From Achatina immaculata (taxonomy: Eukaryota; Mollusca; Gastropoda; Stylommatophora; Achatinidae), in NCBI GenBank assembly GCA_009760885.1, contig CM019708.1:14610531-14674530 (forward strand): a DNA stretch of 64,000 bases, in the 5' to 3' direction. The stretch's first letter is position 1; the number at the start of each line of letters is the position of its first letter. Below, one piece after another: positions 1 to 10,445 of the stretch. The notes beneath the pieces are model-generated. The model saw only the letters and a list, made by a program, of their open reading frames with translations. It was not told the origin of the DNA and searched no databases. The translations under genes and the position numbers were made by a program.

Positions 1-2
1 AA

Positions 3-644
3 AAGTGCCCTCTCTGCTACGAAAGGCAAACATTGGAACATGTCTTGCCATCAATAGTATAATTAGGTCAAGGACGCTACACCTGGCACCACAATTGAGT
101 GCTGCAGGAAATAGTAGCCATTGTAGACAGGTCAAAAGATAAAGCAAATAACAGCAAACGAGTTGAGGCCTCATCTAAATACTTCATAGGCGCTGGTACG
201 GCATCGAATATTGAAATCAAGGACATTCCCTTACCGTCACTGCTAGATGGTGGAAAAGACTGGGATGTGATAGCGGACCTTCCAGGAAGAAGAGAATACC
301 CGACTGCCATCAAGAACACAGGTATGGGACCGGACATTGCAGTGTACTCCATACCAAAACAGGAACTAATAATGATCGAGCTTACGGTCCCATACGAAAC
401 TAGAATAGAAGAACAGCATTTATTCAAATTGGAGAAGTACAATGATCTGGTCAAGCAACTGAGGCAGGGGGCAGGAATCAGGGCAAAAGTGATAGCCGTA
501 GAAGTGGGAGCAAGAGGATTCGTAGCAATATCACCATATGACCTATGTAAGCAACTGGGCATAAAGGGACAGGCAAGGGTCAGAGCATTGAAAAGCCTTT
601 CAGAAACAGCAGAAAAGGCATCATGCTGGCTGTTGAGTATGTGA
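3..644 (+). pseudogene. RLE retrotransposon ORF, C-terminal zinc-knuckle and endonuclease, broken
   Basis: Reading from base 3, the frame starts with KCPLCYERQTLEHV, the first part of the CCHC knuckle that precedes the endonuclease in RLE elements. The frame is stopped by TAA at 60-62 and TGA at 96-98 but continues in the same frame on both sides. The last knuckle cysteine, present in the copy at 44166-45733, is lost here (reads PSI instead of SAC). The endonuclease core is visible as WDVIADLP, then PD followed by 14 residues and EL (the PD-(D/E) motif of the RLE), then YE and a conserved VEVGARGF block. This is the enzyme that nicks target DNA before target-primed reverse transcription. Two stops make this copy dead. 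Confidence 0.82.
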
Positions 645-693
645 AACAAGCATTGAGAACATACATAATTTCGTTTGTCACAACAAATACCAG

Positions 694-773
694 TCCTCCG
701 TAGCTAAATCGCTAAAGACGCATTTCAAAGTGCAGTGACAAATGGAAGATCACGGGTTCACTCCTGGGACGGA
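694..773 (+). other. tRNA-like segment within the RLE element 3' UTR
   Basis: The sequence holds an A-box-like string (TAGCTAAATCGCTAAAG near 701) and a B-box-like string (GGGTTCACTCC near 753) about 50 bases apart. In the second copy (reverse complement of about 44340-44430) the B box is the perfect GGGTTCAATCCC and the A box reads GTGGCTAAATCGCTAG, so the tRNA resemblance was better in the ancestor. No intact cloverleaf is evident, so this is not a tRNA gene. It looks like a tRNA-derived piece captured by the element, or the body of an associated SINE. Confidence 0.55.
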
Positions 774-927
774 AAATAAAAAGCAACAACTCACAAGACC
801 TCTGGGTGTCATGACCCCCTAGGGGTCCACCCCCTTAGAGTGTCAGGAGTTTAATAGGGCCGAAACACTTGTCGGGGGGGGGGGGGTACTTTCTCCGATG
901 ATCTGAAGAAGTTGTATTGTTGTTCCG

Positions 928-944
928 CTCTCTACAGTAGAGAG
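928..944 (+). other. Terminal hairpin of RLE element 3' UTR
   Basis: CTCTCTA, loop CAG, TAGAGAG: a perfect 7-bp stem about a dozen bases before the element's 3' end. The same 17 bases occur in the second copy at 44177-44193 on the opposite strand. In related elements the reverse transcriptase recognises 3' UTR structure; a role here is inference. Confidence 0.6.
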
Positions 945-957
945 TTTCCTGCATAGA

Positions 958-1141
958 TGAAAATGATTTGAAACCAAAAAAAAAAACAAACTAAAGGCAT
1001 TGTTATTCTTTCAATCATGCAGTTATTCAAAATAGTCACAATTCATCAAGAGTGAGAACGAAGTTTGTGATAAAAAATAATCTAAATCATTTGTATTTGG
1101 TGATAATCCCTTAACATTTTCTCCATATTTATGTTATGTTT

Positions 1142-1180
<39 letters not shown>

Positions 1181-1236
1181 TCTCTCTCTCTCTCATAGTT
1201 GTAGACTGTCTGGAACAGAGTGAAAGTTGTATGATA
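958..1236. repeat. AT-rich spacer with CT microsatellite
   Basis: Bases 958-1145 are AT-rich with no recognisable gene. Bases 1146-1194 are a (CT)n tract with one A interruption. A second (CT)n tract follows at about 1306-1342. On the minus strand these GA tracts lie downstream of the stop codon of EF-hand gene 1, so they may be in or beyond its 3' UTR. Confidence 0.8.
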
Positions 1237-1276
1237 AAGGGCAGAATGTCAGACGGGCCTGCGTGCCCAATTCTTA
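1237..1276 (-). repeat. Dispersed 40-bp module, copy 1
   Basis: Read on the minus strand, these 40 bases match 6891-6930 at 38 of 40 positions, including the core GGGCACGCAGGCCCGTCT. In both places the module is preceded by a decayed tetranucleotide tail (GATT or GAAT type) and lies near GA repeats. This copy lies about 100 bases downstream of the EF-hand gene 1 stop codon. It looks like the 3' end of a short retroposon, but the parent element is not recognised. Confidence 0.6.
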
Positions 1277-1305
1277 ACCCTTTACAATCAATCAGTCAAT
1301 CTCTC

Positions 1306-1344
<39 letters not shown>

Positions 1345-1377
1345 ATTGTCTCAGTCTTTCTACTTTGTTCACGTATT

Positions 1378-1520
1378 CTAAACGTACTTATTGAATTCTT
1401 TGCGGTCAACTTTATTATCTTTGTTGGTATCGGCCACAAGAAAGACTGCATCTAGGTCAGCTTTTGTGACCTCCTTGTTCCCATCGCGGTCAAATAGAGT
1501 GTACAGGACAGTCTCGTAAC
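1378..1520 (-). CDS. EF-hand gene 1, exon 3 (terminal; EF-hands 3 and 4)
   Basis: The exon starts after a CACAG acceptor on the minus strand. Its first two bases GT complete a glycine codon begun in exon 2 (phase 1), and it ends at TAG (1378-1380). It encodes residues 80-125 of a 125-residue product. EF-hand 3 has loop DRDGNKEVTKAD (residues 89-100) and EF-hand 4 has DTNKDNKVDRKE (109-120); both have acidic or oxygen ligands at positions 1, 3, 5, 7, 9 and 12. Position 6, normally glycine, is K and N, which may weaken calcium binding. The two loops start only 20 residues apart, against about 36 in calmodulin-like pairs. No clear polyadenylation signal was seen downstream. Confidence 0.85.
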
Positions 1521-2437
1521 CTGTGTCAACACAAACACATAACATGACATGTCAGTTTCGTGAATAATCAGGATTATAATGTTATATAAGCTGAAAGGTT
1601 AATTCGCCTCACACATGGAAACATGTAGAATAGTAACATAATGTTACTTGTTTATAACACTAAGTCACAACAGCCAGACTAGCGGTGACGTGAGATAGCA
1701 TGGAAGAAAGATTATCCTATACACCATCTTATAGGAGACATGAAGATTTTCTGTAACACCATTATTGGTAACACCAGTGGAAAAAAGAATGTTTTATGTA
1801 CCAACATTATGAAAGAGGAGAGAAAGATTTACCATTATACCAACATGATAAAAGATGGTAGAAGAGTTTTTTTTTTTTTTTTGGTAGAGTACCAACACGA
1901 CAGAAGAAAGAAAGATTTTCTGATGTATCGTAATTATAAAAGACAGAGCCAGAACTCGCAGATCCAGGTCAATCTTCATTAATCAGAATTTCTCATGTTT
2001 TAATTCTTATAATTTTATCGAAACTTCAGACAAGTCTCATAGTAAAAGAAAAAAAAACCTTATGAAATTTGATTTCTTTCTTTCACAGAGATTCAAATTG
2101 TCTACTGCAATAGTCTATTACAATACAAATTAAATGTAAGGGAGGAGGTTTTTCTTGATAAAGCACGACTGAGGTATTTATAACGAAATCAGCCTGGGCT
2201 TTTGGGAGTTTTACTCTATAAACTTTCTTAAACTGCAAATGCTGTGTAAAATGTCTGCATATTAACTAATATTACTTGATTTTAAACTAAAATAAAAGTC
2301 TATTTAATATTCCAGTGTTAAATAGAACATTGTCAACATGCTGAAAACACGAGGATTAGTTCTGAGAAATTCTTAACATCGGATAAGAAATCTTAACGTT
2401 ATTGCGATGTTACTACTCATCTGCTATGTGAGCATAC
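1521..2437 (-). other. Intron 2 of EF-hand gene 1
   Basis: A 917-base intron with donor GTATGC and acceptor TTGACACAG, AT-rich. At 1740-1920 there is a degenerate repeat built on ACCAACATGATAAAAGATGG-like units together with a T17 run; it encodes nothing recognisable. The rest holds nothing I can identify. Confidence 0.75.
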
Positions 2438-2519
2438 CTGTAAAAGCTGCGTCAACATTGTCTATTGAGTCTGTGAATTCTGCGACGCTGATTTCTCCAT
2501 CCTTATTAGTGTCAGTAGT
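2438..2519 (-). CDS. EF-hand gene 1, exon 2 (EF-hand 2)
   Basis: An 82-base exon bounded by acceptor TTTGACCAG, with a pyrimidine tract and a good CTAAC branch-point candidate just upstream, and by donor GTATGC. It starts in phase 0 and ends one base into a glycine codon. It encodes residues 52-78 plus the first base of Gly79. EF-hand 2 loop is DTNKDGEISVAE (54-65), fully canonical with Gly at position 6. Exon 2 of EF-hand gene 2 (57100-57181) is also exactly 82 bases with the same phases, which supports both models. Confidence 0.85.
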
Positions 2520-3036
<517 letters not shown>

Positions 3037-3189
3037 CTGAAAATAGTTCAGTGTGTCGGGCCGAGAGATTTCTTTGTTGTTGTCAGAGTCTAGATCATCG
3101 AACAACTCATCTTCCAGCACTTGAATGTAAGGAGGCGGCAGAGCCAAGACCGGGGCAGACAAAACTATCAAAATGGCGTGGACGAACAT
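3037..3189 (-). CDS. EF-hand gene 1, exon 1 (signal peptide and EF-hand 1): small secreted four-EF-hand protein
   Basis: Exon 1 encodes residues 1-51, from ATG at 3187-3189 to a phase 0 donor (CAG then GTATCT). Residues 1-17 form a hydrophobic signal peptide ([12 protein letters not shown] core), so the product should enter the secretory pathway. EF-hand 1 loop is [12 protein letters not shown] (34-45). Joined to the other exons the product is 125 residues with loops at 34, 54, 89 and 109, so spacing is 20, 35, 20. The 20-residue pitch of loops 1-2 spans the exon 1-2 junction, while that of loops 3-4 lies in one exon. A Phe also sits at the same place between the loops in both pairs. This symmetry argues that no exon is missing. 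Likely role: extracellular or lumenal calcium binding. I do not recognise a named family. Confidence 0.85.
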
Positions 3190-4149
3190 GATACTAAGAT
3201 AGTGGGGAGACAGGGAGAGGAAAAGAATGTTAATTTGTATCAGTAGAATATTGTCATTTGTTACTTCAGTTCATGAATGACCATTTCGCTTAGAACTAAG
3301 GCACGTCTATAAAAACACAACTTAAATAGATGGTTTATTTACGTCTTTCCTAAGTTTTAACAGTGAAAAAAAAAACCCAAACTCAGAAAGGTAAATGAGA
3401 GAACAAGCGGATATAATCCAGTGCCACCCTTTTTGCAGTTTGCTGGTTTTATTACGAATTTTTCCCGGCCTGCACAAATAAAGATGATGCTAAGGATGGC
3501 ATTGTTAAGTTTTCATAACTATCCTCTTGTTCCGGGACGTAAAAGAAAAGAAAGGTGCTGCATTGCTATGCTTCTCAGATGCATCCACCATGATGCCGAT
3601 CATATAATGTCCCAGCTCGTTCTCCACGCTTTTATTGCGGTCTTGTAGCATGCAGCACTCGGAGAACTGAAGATGTAAGGGACTCTCCTCCTTATGTTTC
3701 GTTAGCTGTGTCGTGTGAAGGGACGTCGCTGATCTACATATCAAAGTAGAACTCTCCAGGACGTGTTATCACGTGTTCTATCATCCGGGCTTTCTCTTGC
3801 CCTGTTTCTTTGTCTTTAAGTGCTTGGTCTACATTATCTCTGATGCTGACTGTACAACATTACGCTATATCACTTAACTGTGCGAAAGAATCGTTGTTTC
3901 TCACTAGACAGATGAAACCATCAGCTGAAACCACCTCTGTATTTGTTTGTTGTTATTGATGTCCATTTAGCACTAAACATTCGAAGAGACCATGTGTGTA
4001 AGTGTGTCTCTCAAAATGGATGCCTGATGAAAACTGAATTCATAATTTAAAAGTGGATTATCTGTATCATGACTTCATTTCCATCTCCAGTGCCAGAATT
4101 TCAGCAGCAACGAAGATTCGGTTACTTATGCACCTTTTTTGTGGAGGCC
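3190..4149. other. Upstream region of EF-hand gene 1, no further gene seen
   Basis: This stretch would contain the promoter and 5' UTR of EF-hand gene 1 (minus strand). A TATTTAAG string near 3321-3328 (minus strand) is a weak TATA candidate about 130 bases before the ATG. Otherwise the sequence is unique, AT-rich and without coding signal. Confidence 0.5.
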
Positions 4150-4275
4150 AAAGAAGGCCGAGTAGATAGAGCTGTGTTTCAAGACTTGGCAGCTGCTCAC
4201 CCTTGGGAAGTCCATGGCTCAAGTCCCAGGTAATTCTCTCGTCACTTTTCTCTCTCTGACTTTCAAAGTGATCGC
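4150..4275 (+). mobile_element. Degenerate tRNA-derived SINE, copy 1
   Basis: An A-box-like GGCCGAGTAGATAGAG (from about 4157) and a B-box-like GGCTCAAGTCCC (from about 4217) are followed by CAGGTAATTCTCTCGTCAC and a TTTTCTCTCTCT run. The reverse complement of 32160-32210 continues after its B box with nearly the same string (CCCAGGTAATTCTCTTGTG), so the two share a tRNA-unrelated body as well as the tRNA head. That makes this a SINE family member rather than a decayed tRNA gene. Confidence 0.6.
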
Positions 4276-4796
4276 CTACTATTTTTCCAAAGCTACCTAT
4301 GTAGCACATTGCTAAATCGCTTTACTATCATTTGAAAAACATGCCAACATAGTGGATACAAGATACATCTGGTAGTAGAAAGTGCAGTTAAATTAATTCT
4401 TTATTACCCTAGAGCATGTTAGTTCAAGCAAGAAAATAATTAATTATTTATCAGCAAGGTCAAAGTTAGTTCTTCACGAGCAATGAAGAAATTAGTTCTT
4501 TAGCTAGGAGAAAACTAGCTACTCACTAACAAAGAGCAATAAATGTTACAATTTAGCAAAAAATAATTCGCTGTTTACTGTAGTAAGATTAATAGTTCTT
4601 CAGTTAATGACAGTAAAATGTGTTTTTTTTTATAAGTGAGCTTATTAGTTCTTCAGAGTAATTGTTTCTTTTTCTCTTAATGGTTTATTTCATAGACATG
4701 AACAAACTTAATAGTTTCTTAGCGTTTGAAATAATTCTTCATTAACTGATATTTCAGTTACGGACGATAAGACGATATACAGTAATTACAACATCA
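4276..4796. repeat. AT-rich spacer with degenerate TAGTTCTTCA motif
   Basis: The motif TAGTTCTTCA and close variants recur about eight times between 4450 and 4740 at irregular spacing, consistent with an old decayed minisatellite. No gene is evident. Confidence 0.4.
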
Positions 4797-5510
4797 GTCA
4801 GTCAGTCAGTCATTTACATGCCTCTTGCGGAATTTTGCCTCCCTAAAAGCTCTCCTGTAGGCCTCTCGGTTGTGAGCAAGATGCCCTGCTGCTGATGCAT
4901 CCATTTGCAGATTATCAACGATGTCTTGCAGCCACTTTCACCTTGGTCTTCCTATCTTTCTTTTTCCCATTATGTACCCTTCCAAGTCGGTCTTGTCTAA
5001 ATTATCATGATGTTCAGAATATTTACGTTTTCTCTATTTAATCCTTTTTCACTAGACAGCCGTCTTTAATATTAAGTTCTAGTAGTATGGATATATTTGT
5101 TCTTTTTTGTGTCAATGATATTTGAAGAACTTTTCTGCAGCGTTTACACTGAAAGGCATATATGTGCTTCTCAGCTGTTTTGTTAAGTGTCCAGGTCTCA
5201 CAGGCATATGTTACAATGGGAAATATGCATGCTCTTAAATGTGTTATTTTTGTAGTTCTGTCTGTTCCTCTCCACATATTCTTTAGTTGTTTTACTTTCT
5301 GAAGAGCGATAGATGTCCTCCTTTTAATTTCCCTCATTGTATCTCCATTATTAGTTAGTAGTAATCCAACATATTCAAAACTCTCCACCTCTTCCAATTT
5401 TTCCTCCTTGATATATATTTCAGCTGCCTTATTTGTTTTGTTAATCGTCCTCAAATTAATTTTCTTCGCGTTAAGATAGAATTGCAACATCAACTTTACA
5501 GAACTTTTTT
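4797..5510 (-). mobile_element. Family A RTE-like retrotransposon, 5'-truncated, 3' part of RT ORF
   Basis: On the minus strand the 3' end is a (TGAC)n tail at about 4797-4812, preceded by the family A terminus TTCCGCAAGGGACATG-like. Coding remains (about 5038-5493) include ESFEYVGLLLTNNGDTMREI, RTSIALQKVKQLK and the ATYACETWTLNKTAEKH-like region typical of the C-terminal part of RTE-type RT ORFs. The element is truncated near 5500. A simple-repeat tail instead of poly(A) is a known RTE feature. Confidence 0.8.
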
Positions 5511-6504
5511 CTGTACTGGGATCTCACACCCGATATATAAAAACAGTTTAGTCATAACAAAGACTTCTGATACAGAGATTGTGTGCGTGGATGTGCAAGA
5601 ATCCGATCCTAACTGAAACGTTTGTCATGTCAATGCGCTATCTTTTTACAAATGACGAACAAAGTAATCATGTTCTCTTTTAACTACCGCCTTGAATATA
5701 ATTAAAACTTTAAATGATGTACAGGAAACACGAATGCTAATTATACCTTAATCTACCTGAGGTACATTCAGAAACAGTTACTTTGATGCATAATAAGTAT
5801 AAGTTTAAAGTGGAAATACTTTGTTACACGCACTTTTACAACTGCGCCCCCTGTACATATCAAGACCTGCGCTTTTACTCTGGCACAACTGTAATGTCAG
5901 CGCTTTTAATCTGGCAGTACTGGAATGTCCGCGTTTTTGCTTTGACATGAGAAGAGTTAATATATTATTATGATTATTAAAGTTATGATAATCGTCAGAC
6001 TACAAACATTTTTTAAAATCTATTCCTGAAACATAATTAAAACACACGCACACACACACAAATAAAAACAAACTGGATTATATTTGGGTCACTACTGTAT
6101 TAAAAAATGGTAAAAACAGTTTAATCAAATAAATATACTTGCGTTCTCAAACACATACTTGTTGAACCTGGGTCTGTATTAATGTCTAAAATTACACCTA
6201 CGTAAAGCCTGGTAGTTTTGGTGACTTGGTAACTGCTTACAGTGTTCTTTCCAGACACAGCCAACATGACACTGCCTTTTATAGTAAACCGTGTTATATG
6301 ACAAAGCTTTCTGTTCTTGCTGAATAATTATCACGTGGGTATTGACATTTAAAACTGAAATATAAAGTAATTTAGGGTTCGATAATCTTAGGGCCGAACT
6401 GACAAGATATTTTTCGCAAAAGTAAATCTCTTTGGTAAGAAAAAGGTAATGATGTCAAGACATTTCATTCATCGTATTGTGCGTTTTTGTTTTTATTTTA
6501 GGAC
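5511..6504. other. Spacer without recognised gene
   Basis: AT-rich unique sequence. At about 5845-5955 there are three degenerate units built on GCGCTTTTAMTCTGGCA. A short (CA)n lies near 6045-6060. Nothing else identified. Confidence 0.5.
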
Positions 6505-6856
6505 TAGATTATAATATTATAAGAACTAGACTATAAACACCATAAGAAATAACATCTTGTTGGCAGAAACGCAGATGAAGCCACTGACAGCAATTATTGA
6601 GGAACGACGCTGGCGATGGTTGGGACATGTGCTCCGAATGACTGACAACTCACTACCAAAAACAGCACTAAGATGGACACCACAGGGGAGCAGAAGTAAG
6701 GGTAGACCACAAGAGACATGGAGAAGAACAGCAGAGAGGACATTGAGCAACAGAGGGCTCACCTGGGCATGAGCAGAAAAAAAAGCAAAGGAGAAGCATT
6801 TGTGGAAAACCCTTGCGGAAGCCCCATGTGAACTGGGCACTTAAGGTTCGGAGAGA
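6505..6856 (+). mobile_element. Family B retrotransposon, 3' fragment with C-terminal RT ORF remnant
   Basis: The fragment matches the 3' end of the full-length B copy (23644-26778): RRWRWLGHVLRMTDNSLPK, then a GRPQETWRRT block and HLWKTLAEAPCELGT before the stop. An in-frame TGA interrupts it near 6770. The end is followed by a (GAAT)n tail rather than the GA tail seen in other B copies. It is 5'-truncated near 6505. Confidence 0.8.
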
Positions 6857-6931
6857 ATGAATGAATGAATAATCTTTATTTTTCAAGGGTAAAGAATTGG
6901 GCACGCAGGCCCGTCTTACATTCTGCCCTTC

Positions 6932-6969
<38 letters not shown>
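6857..6969 (+). repeat. GAAT tail, dispersed 40-bp module copy 2, GA microsatellite
   Basis: (GAAT)n at about 6856-6870 is followed by AATCTTTATTTTTCAAGGG, the 40-bp module shared with 1237-1276 (here 6891-6930), and a (GA)n tract (about 6934-6969). The module is better conserved between its two copies than the neighbouring RT remnant is with its relatives. Confidence 0.6.
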
Positions 6970-6973
<4 letters not shown>

Positions 6974-7499
6974 AATTTTTTTTTATTTTTAGTGATAAAG
7001 CGTAGGTTTTAGTCTGTGTCTTGTTAATTTGACAGTCATTTTATCTAAAGAAAAAAAGTGATGCAACATTTTATTTTTTCGTTTGCAAGTTTTTATTTTA
7101 TTCACTATTATTGAAGAGTTTGAATAAAATAACGTACAAATAGGTTTTTTGATTTGTTTTCATACAATCATCAACAACTGCTGTCCCTACGCAATCGATG
7201 TTAAATAAATAATTAAATTATTGAAGTTACCGGTATAAGAAGTGACATATATAAGAAGTGACATGTTTAAGAAGTTACAGGTATAAGAAGCGGCATGTAT
7301 AAGAAGTGAGAGGTACATAAGACAAGGACAATTTTCTCTCGGTATTTTTCAACATCATGGCAGAAATCCATAATTAGAAATGTCAGAAAAAATCGAAGTA
7401 TACGAAATTTCATTTTTTAAGTACCACATGCTATGACCAGGGCATAGATAAGTAGATAACATATATCTTATTCTTTCAAGCAGTTCTGAAGGTGGAGAA
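6970..7499. repeat. AT-rich spacer with short ~16-bp minisatellite
   Basis: Mostly unique AT-rich sequence. At about 7228-7320 a degenerate unit TATAAGAAGTGACATG repeats about six times. No gene is seen. Confidence 0.6.
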
Positions 7500-10032
7500 G
7501 ATACATACGTGGTAGTCAATAGAAAAAGCAACACATATATACGTGGAAATCAATAGACACAGGAACAAACAAATACGTGGCAGTCAGTAGACACAGCAAC
7601 ACACATATACGTGGCAGTCAGTAGACACAGCAACACACATATACGTGGCAGTCAATAGACACAGCAACACACATATACGTGGCAGTCAATAGACACAGCA
7701 ACACACATATACGTGGCAGTCAATAGACACAGCAACACACATATACGTGGCAGTCAATAGACACAGCAACACACATATACGTGGCAGTCAATAGACACAG
7801 CAACACACATATACGTGGCAGTCAATAGACACAGCAACACACATATACGTGGCAGTCAGTAGACACAGCAACACGCATATACGTGGCAGTCAATAGACAC
7901 AGCAACACACATATACGTGGCAGTCAATAGACACAGCAACACACATATACCTGGAAATCAATAGACACAGCAACACAAATATACGTGGCAGTCAATAGAC
8001 ACAGCGACACACGTATATGCGGAAATTAATAGACACAGCAACACACATATACGTGGCAGTCAATAGACACAGCAACACACATATACGTGGAAATCAATAG
8101 ACACATCGACACACATATACGTGGCAGTCAGTAGACCCAGCAGCAAACATATACGTGACAGTAGTACACACATCAACAAACATATACGTGACAGTTAATA
8201 GACAGCGAAAAACATATACATGGCAGTCAGTAGACACAGCGACACACATATACGTGGCAGTCAGTAGACACAGCGACACACATATAGTATCAGTCAATAG
8301 ACAAAGCGACAAACATATACGTGGCAGTCAATAGACACAGCGACACACATATACGTGGCAGTCAGTAGACACAGCGACACACATATACGTGGCAGTCAGT
8401 AGACACAGCGACACACATATACGTGGCAGCCAATATACACGCCAACTCACATATCCGTGGCAGTCAATAGACACAGCGACACGCATATTCGTGGCAGTCA
8501 GTAGACACAGCGACACACATATACGTGGCGGTCAACAGACACAGCAACACACATATACGTATCATTCAATAGCCACAGCGACACACATATACGTGGCAGT
8601 CAGTAGACACAGCGACACACATATACGTGGCAGTCAATAGACACAACAACACACATATACGTGGCAGTCAATAGACACAACAACACACATATACGTGGCA
8701 GTCAGTAGACACAGCAACAAACATATACGTGGCAGTCAATAGACACAGCGACACATATACGTGGCAGTCAGTAGACACAGCGACACATATACGTGGCAGT
8801 CAATAGACACAGCAACAAACATATCCGTGGCAGTCAATAGACACAGCGACACGCATATTCGTGGCAGTCAGTAGACACAGCGACACACATATACGTGGCG
8901 GTCAACAGACACAGCAACACACATATACGTATCATTCAATAGCCACAGCGACACACATATACGTGGCAGTCAGTAGACACAGCGACACACATATACGTGG
9001 CAGTCAATAGACACAACAACACACATATACGTGGCAGTCAATAGACACAACAACACACATATACGTGGCAGTCAGTAGACACAGCAACAAACATATACGT
9101 GGCAGTCAATAGACACAGCGACACACATATACGTGGCAGTCAGTAGACACAGCGACACACATATACGTGGCAGTCAATAGACACAGCAACAAACATATAC
9201 GTGGCAGTCAGTAGACACAGCGACACACATATACGTGGCAGTCAATAGACACAGCGACACACATATACGTGGCAGTCAATAGACACAACAACACACATAT
9301 ACGTGGCAGTCAGTAGACACAGCAACAAACATATACGTGGCAGTCAATAGACACAACAACACACATATACGTGGCAGTCAATAGACACAGCAACACACAT
9401 ATACGTGGCAGTCAATAGACACAGCAACAAACATATACGTGGCAGTCAATAGACACAGCAACAAACATATACGTGGCAGTCAATAGACACAGCAACAAAC
9501 ATATACGTGGCAGTCAATAGACACAACAACACACATATACGTGGCAGTCAGTAGATACAGCGACAGATATATACGTGGCCGTCAGTAGACACGGCAACAC
9601 ACATATACTTTGCGGTCAGTAGACACAGCAACACACATATACGTGGCAGTCATTAGACACAAGGACACATATATAAGTGGTAGTCAGTAGACAGAGCGAC
9701 ACACATATAAGTGGCAGTCAATAGACACAGCGACACGCATATACGTGGCAGTCAATAGACACAGCGACACACATATACGTGGCGGTCAGTAAACACAGCG
9801 AGACACATATACTTGGCAGTCAATAGACACAGCGACAGACATATACGTAGCAGTCAATAGACACAGCGACAGACATATACGTTGCAGTCAGTTGACACAG
9901 CGACACACATATACGTCGCAGTCAGTAGACACAGCGACACACATATACGTGGCAGTCAATAGACACAGCGACATGCATATACGTGGCAGTTAATTGACAG
10001 CGACACACATATACGTGGCAGTCAGTAGACAC
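7500..10032 (+). repeat. 34-bp minisatellite array, about 74 units
   Basis: Head-to-tail units of 34 bp beginning CAGTCAATAGACACAGCAAC and continuing with a CATATACGTGG segment. Units vary at a few positions (AATAG/AGTAG, GCAAC/GCGAC). About 300 bp starting near 8449 reappear at +370 bp with the same private variants, which shows internal amplification of an eleven-unit block. There are no spacers between units, so it is not CRISPR-like. The unit length is not a multiple of three and the apparent coding frames are repeat artefacts. Confidence 0.95.
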
Positions 10033-10445
10033 ATTCCTTCATTCATTCATTTGCATGTCCCTTGCGGAACTTTGCCTCCCTAACAGCACTCCTGTAGGCC
10101 TTTCGGTTGTGAGAAAGATGGCCTGCTGCTGATGCATCCATTTGCAAATCATCGAAAATGTCTTGGAGCCATCTTCGCTTGGTATTTCTCTTTTTCTTTT
10201 TCCCATTATGTTCCCTCCCACGACGGTCTTCTCTAGATTATCATGACGTTTAATGTGTCCAAAAGTTTAAGTTTTCTCTCTTTTATCCTCTTTACAGCCA
10301 ATCTTCTTCAATATTAAGTTCTTGTTGTATGGATATATTTGTTCTTGTTTTGTGTCCACGATATTTGAAGAACTCTTCTGCATCATTTACATTCAAAGGC
10401 ATTTATGTGTTTCTCAGCTGTTTTGTTAAGTGTCTAGGTCTTACA
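10033..10445 (-). mobile_element. Family A retrotransposon, 3' fragment
   Basis: On the minus strand it ends in a (TGAA)n tail at about 10033-10050 abutting the 34-bp array. Coding remains include the GKRKR motif and a DLQMDAS block with stops and frameshifts. The 5' truncation abuts the inverted family C segment at about 10446. Confidence 0.75.

Larger units (their letters stand above)
1..957 (+). mobile_element. 3' end of RLE-type non-LTR retrotransposon, copy 1
   Basis: The window opens inside the C-terminal coding region of a non-LTR element with a restriction-like endonuclease, followed by its 3' UTR. The UTR (645-957) matches the reverse complement of 44166-44460, so both copies belong to one family and share a 3' terminus near the bases CCTGCAT. 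Within the UTR lie a tRNA-like segment (about 694-773), a run of 13 G (874-886) and a perfect hairpin next to the end (928-944). The 5' part is outside the window. Family-level assignment (R2-like RLE group) is from the coding region; the exact clade is inference. Confidence 0.8.

Noticed and set aside
694..773. Functional tRNA gene
   Set aside because: Box motifs exist but no cloverleaf with acceptor stem could be drawn, and both copies lie at the same place in a retrotransposon UTR.
7500..10032. Possible CRISPR array (34-bp repeats)
   Set aside because: Units are head-to-tail without spacers, and the locus is in animal DNA; it is a minisatellite.
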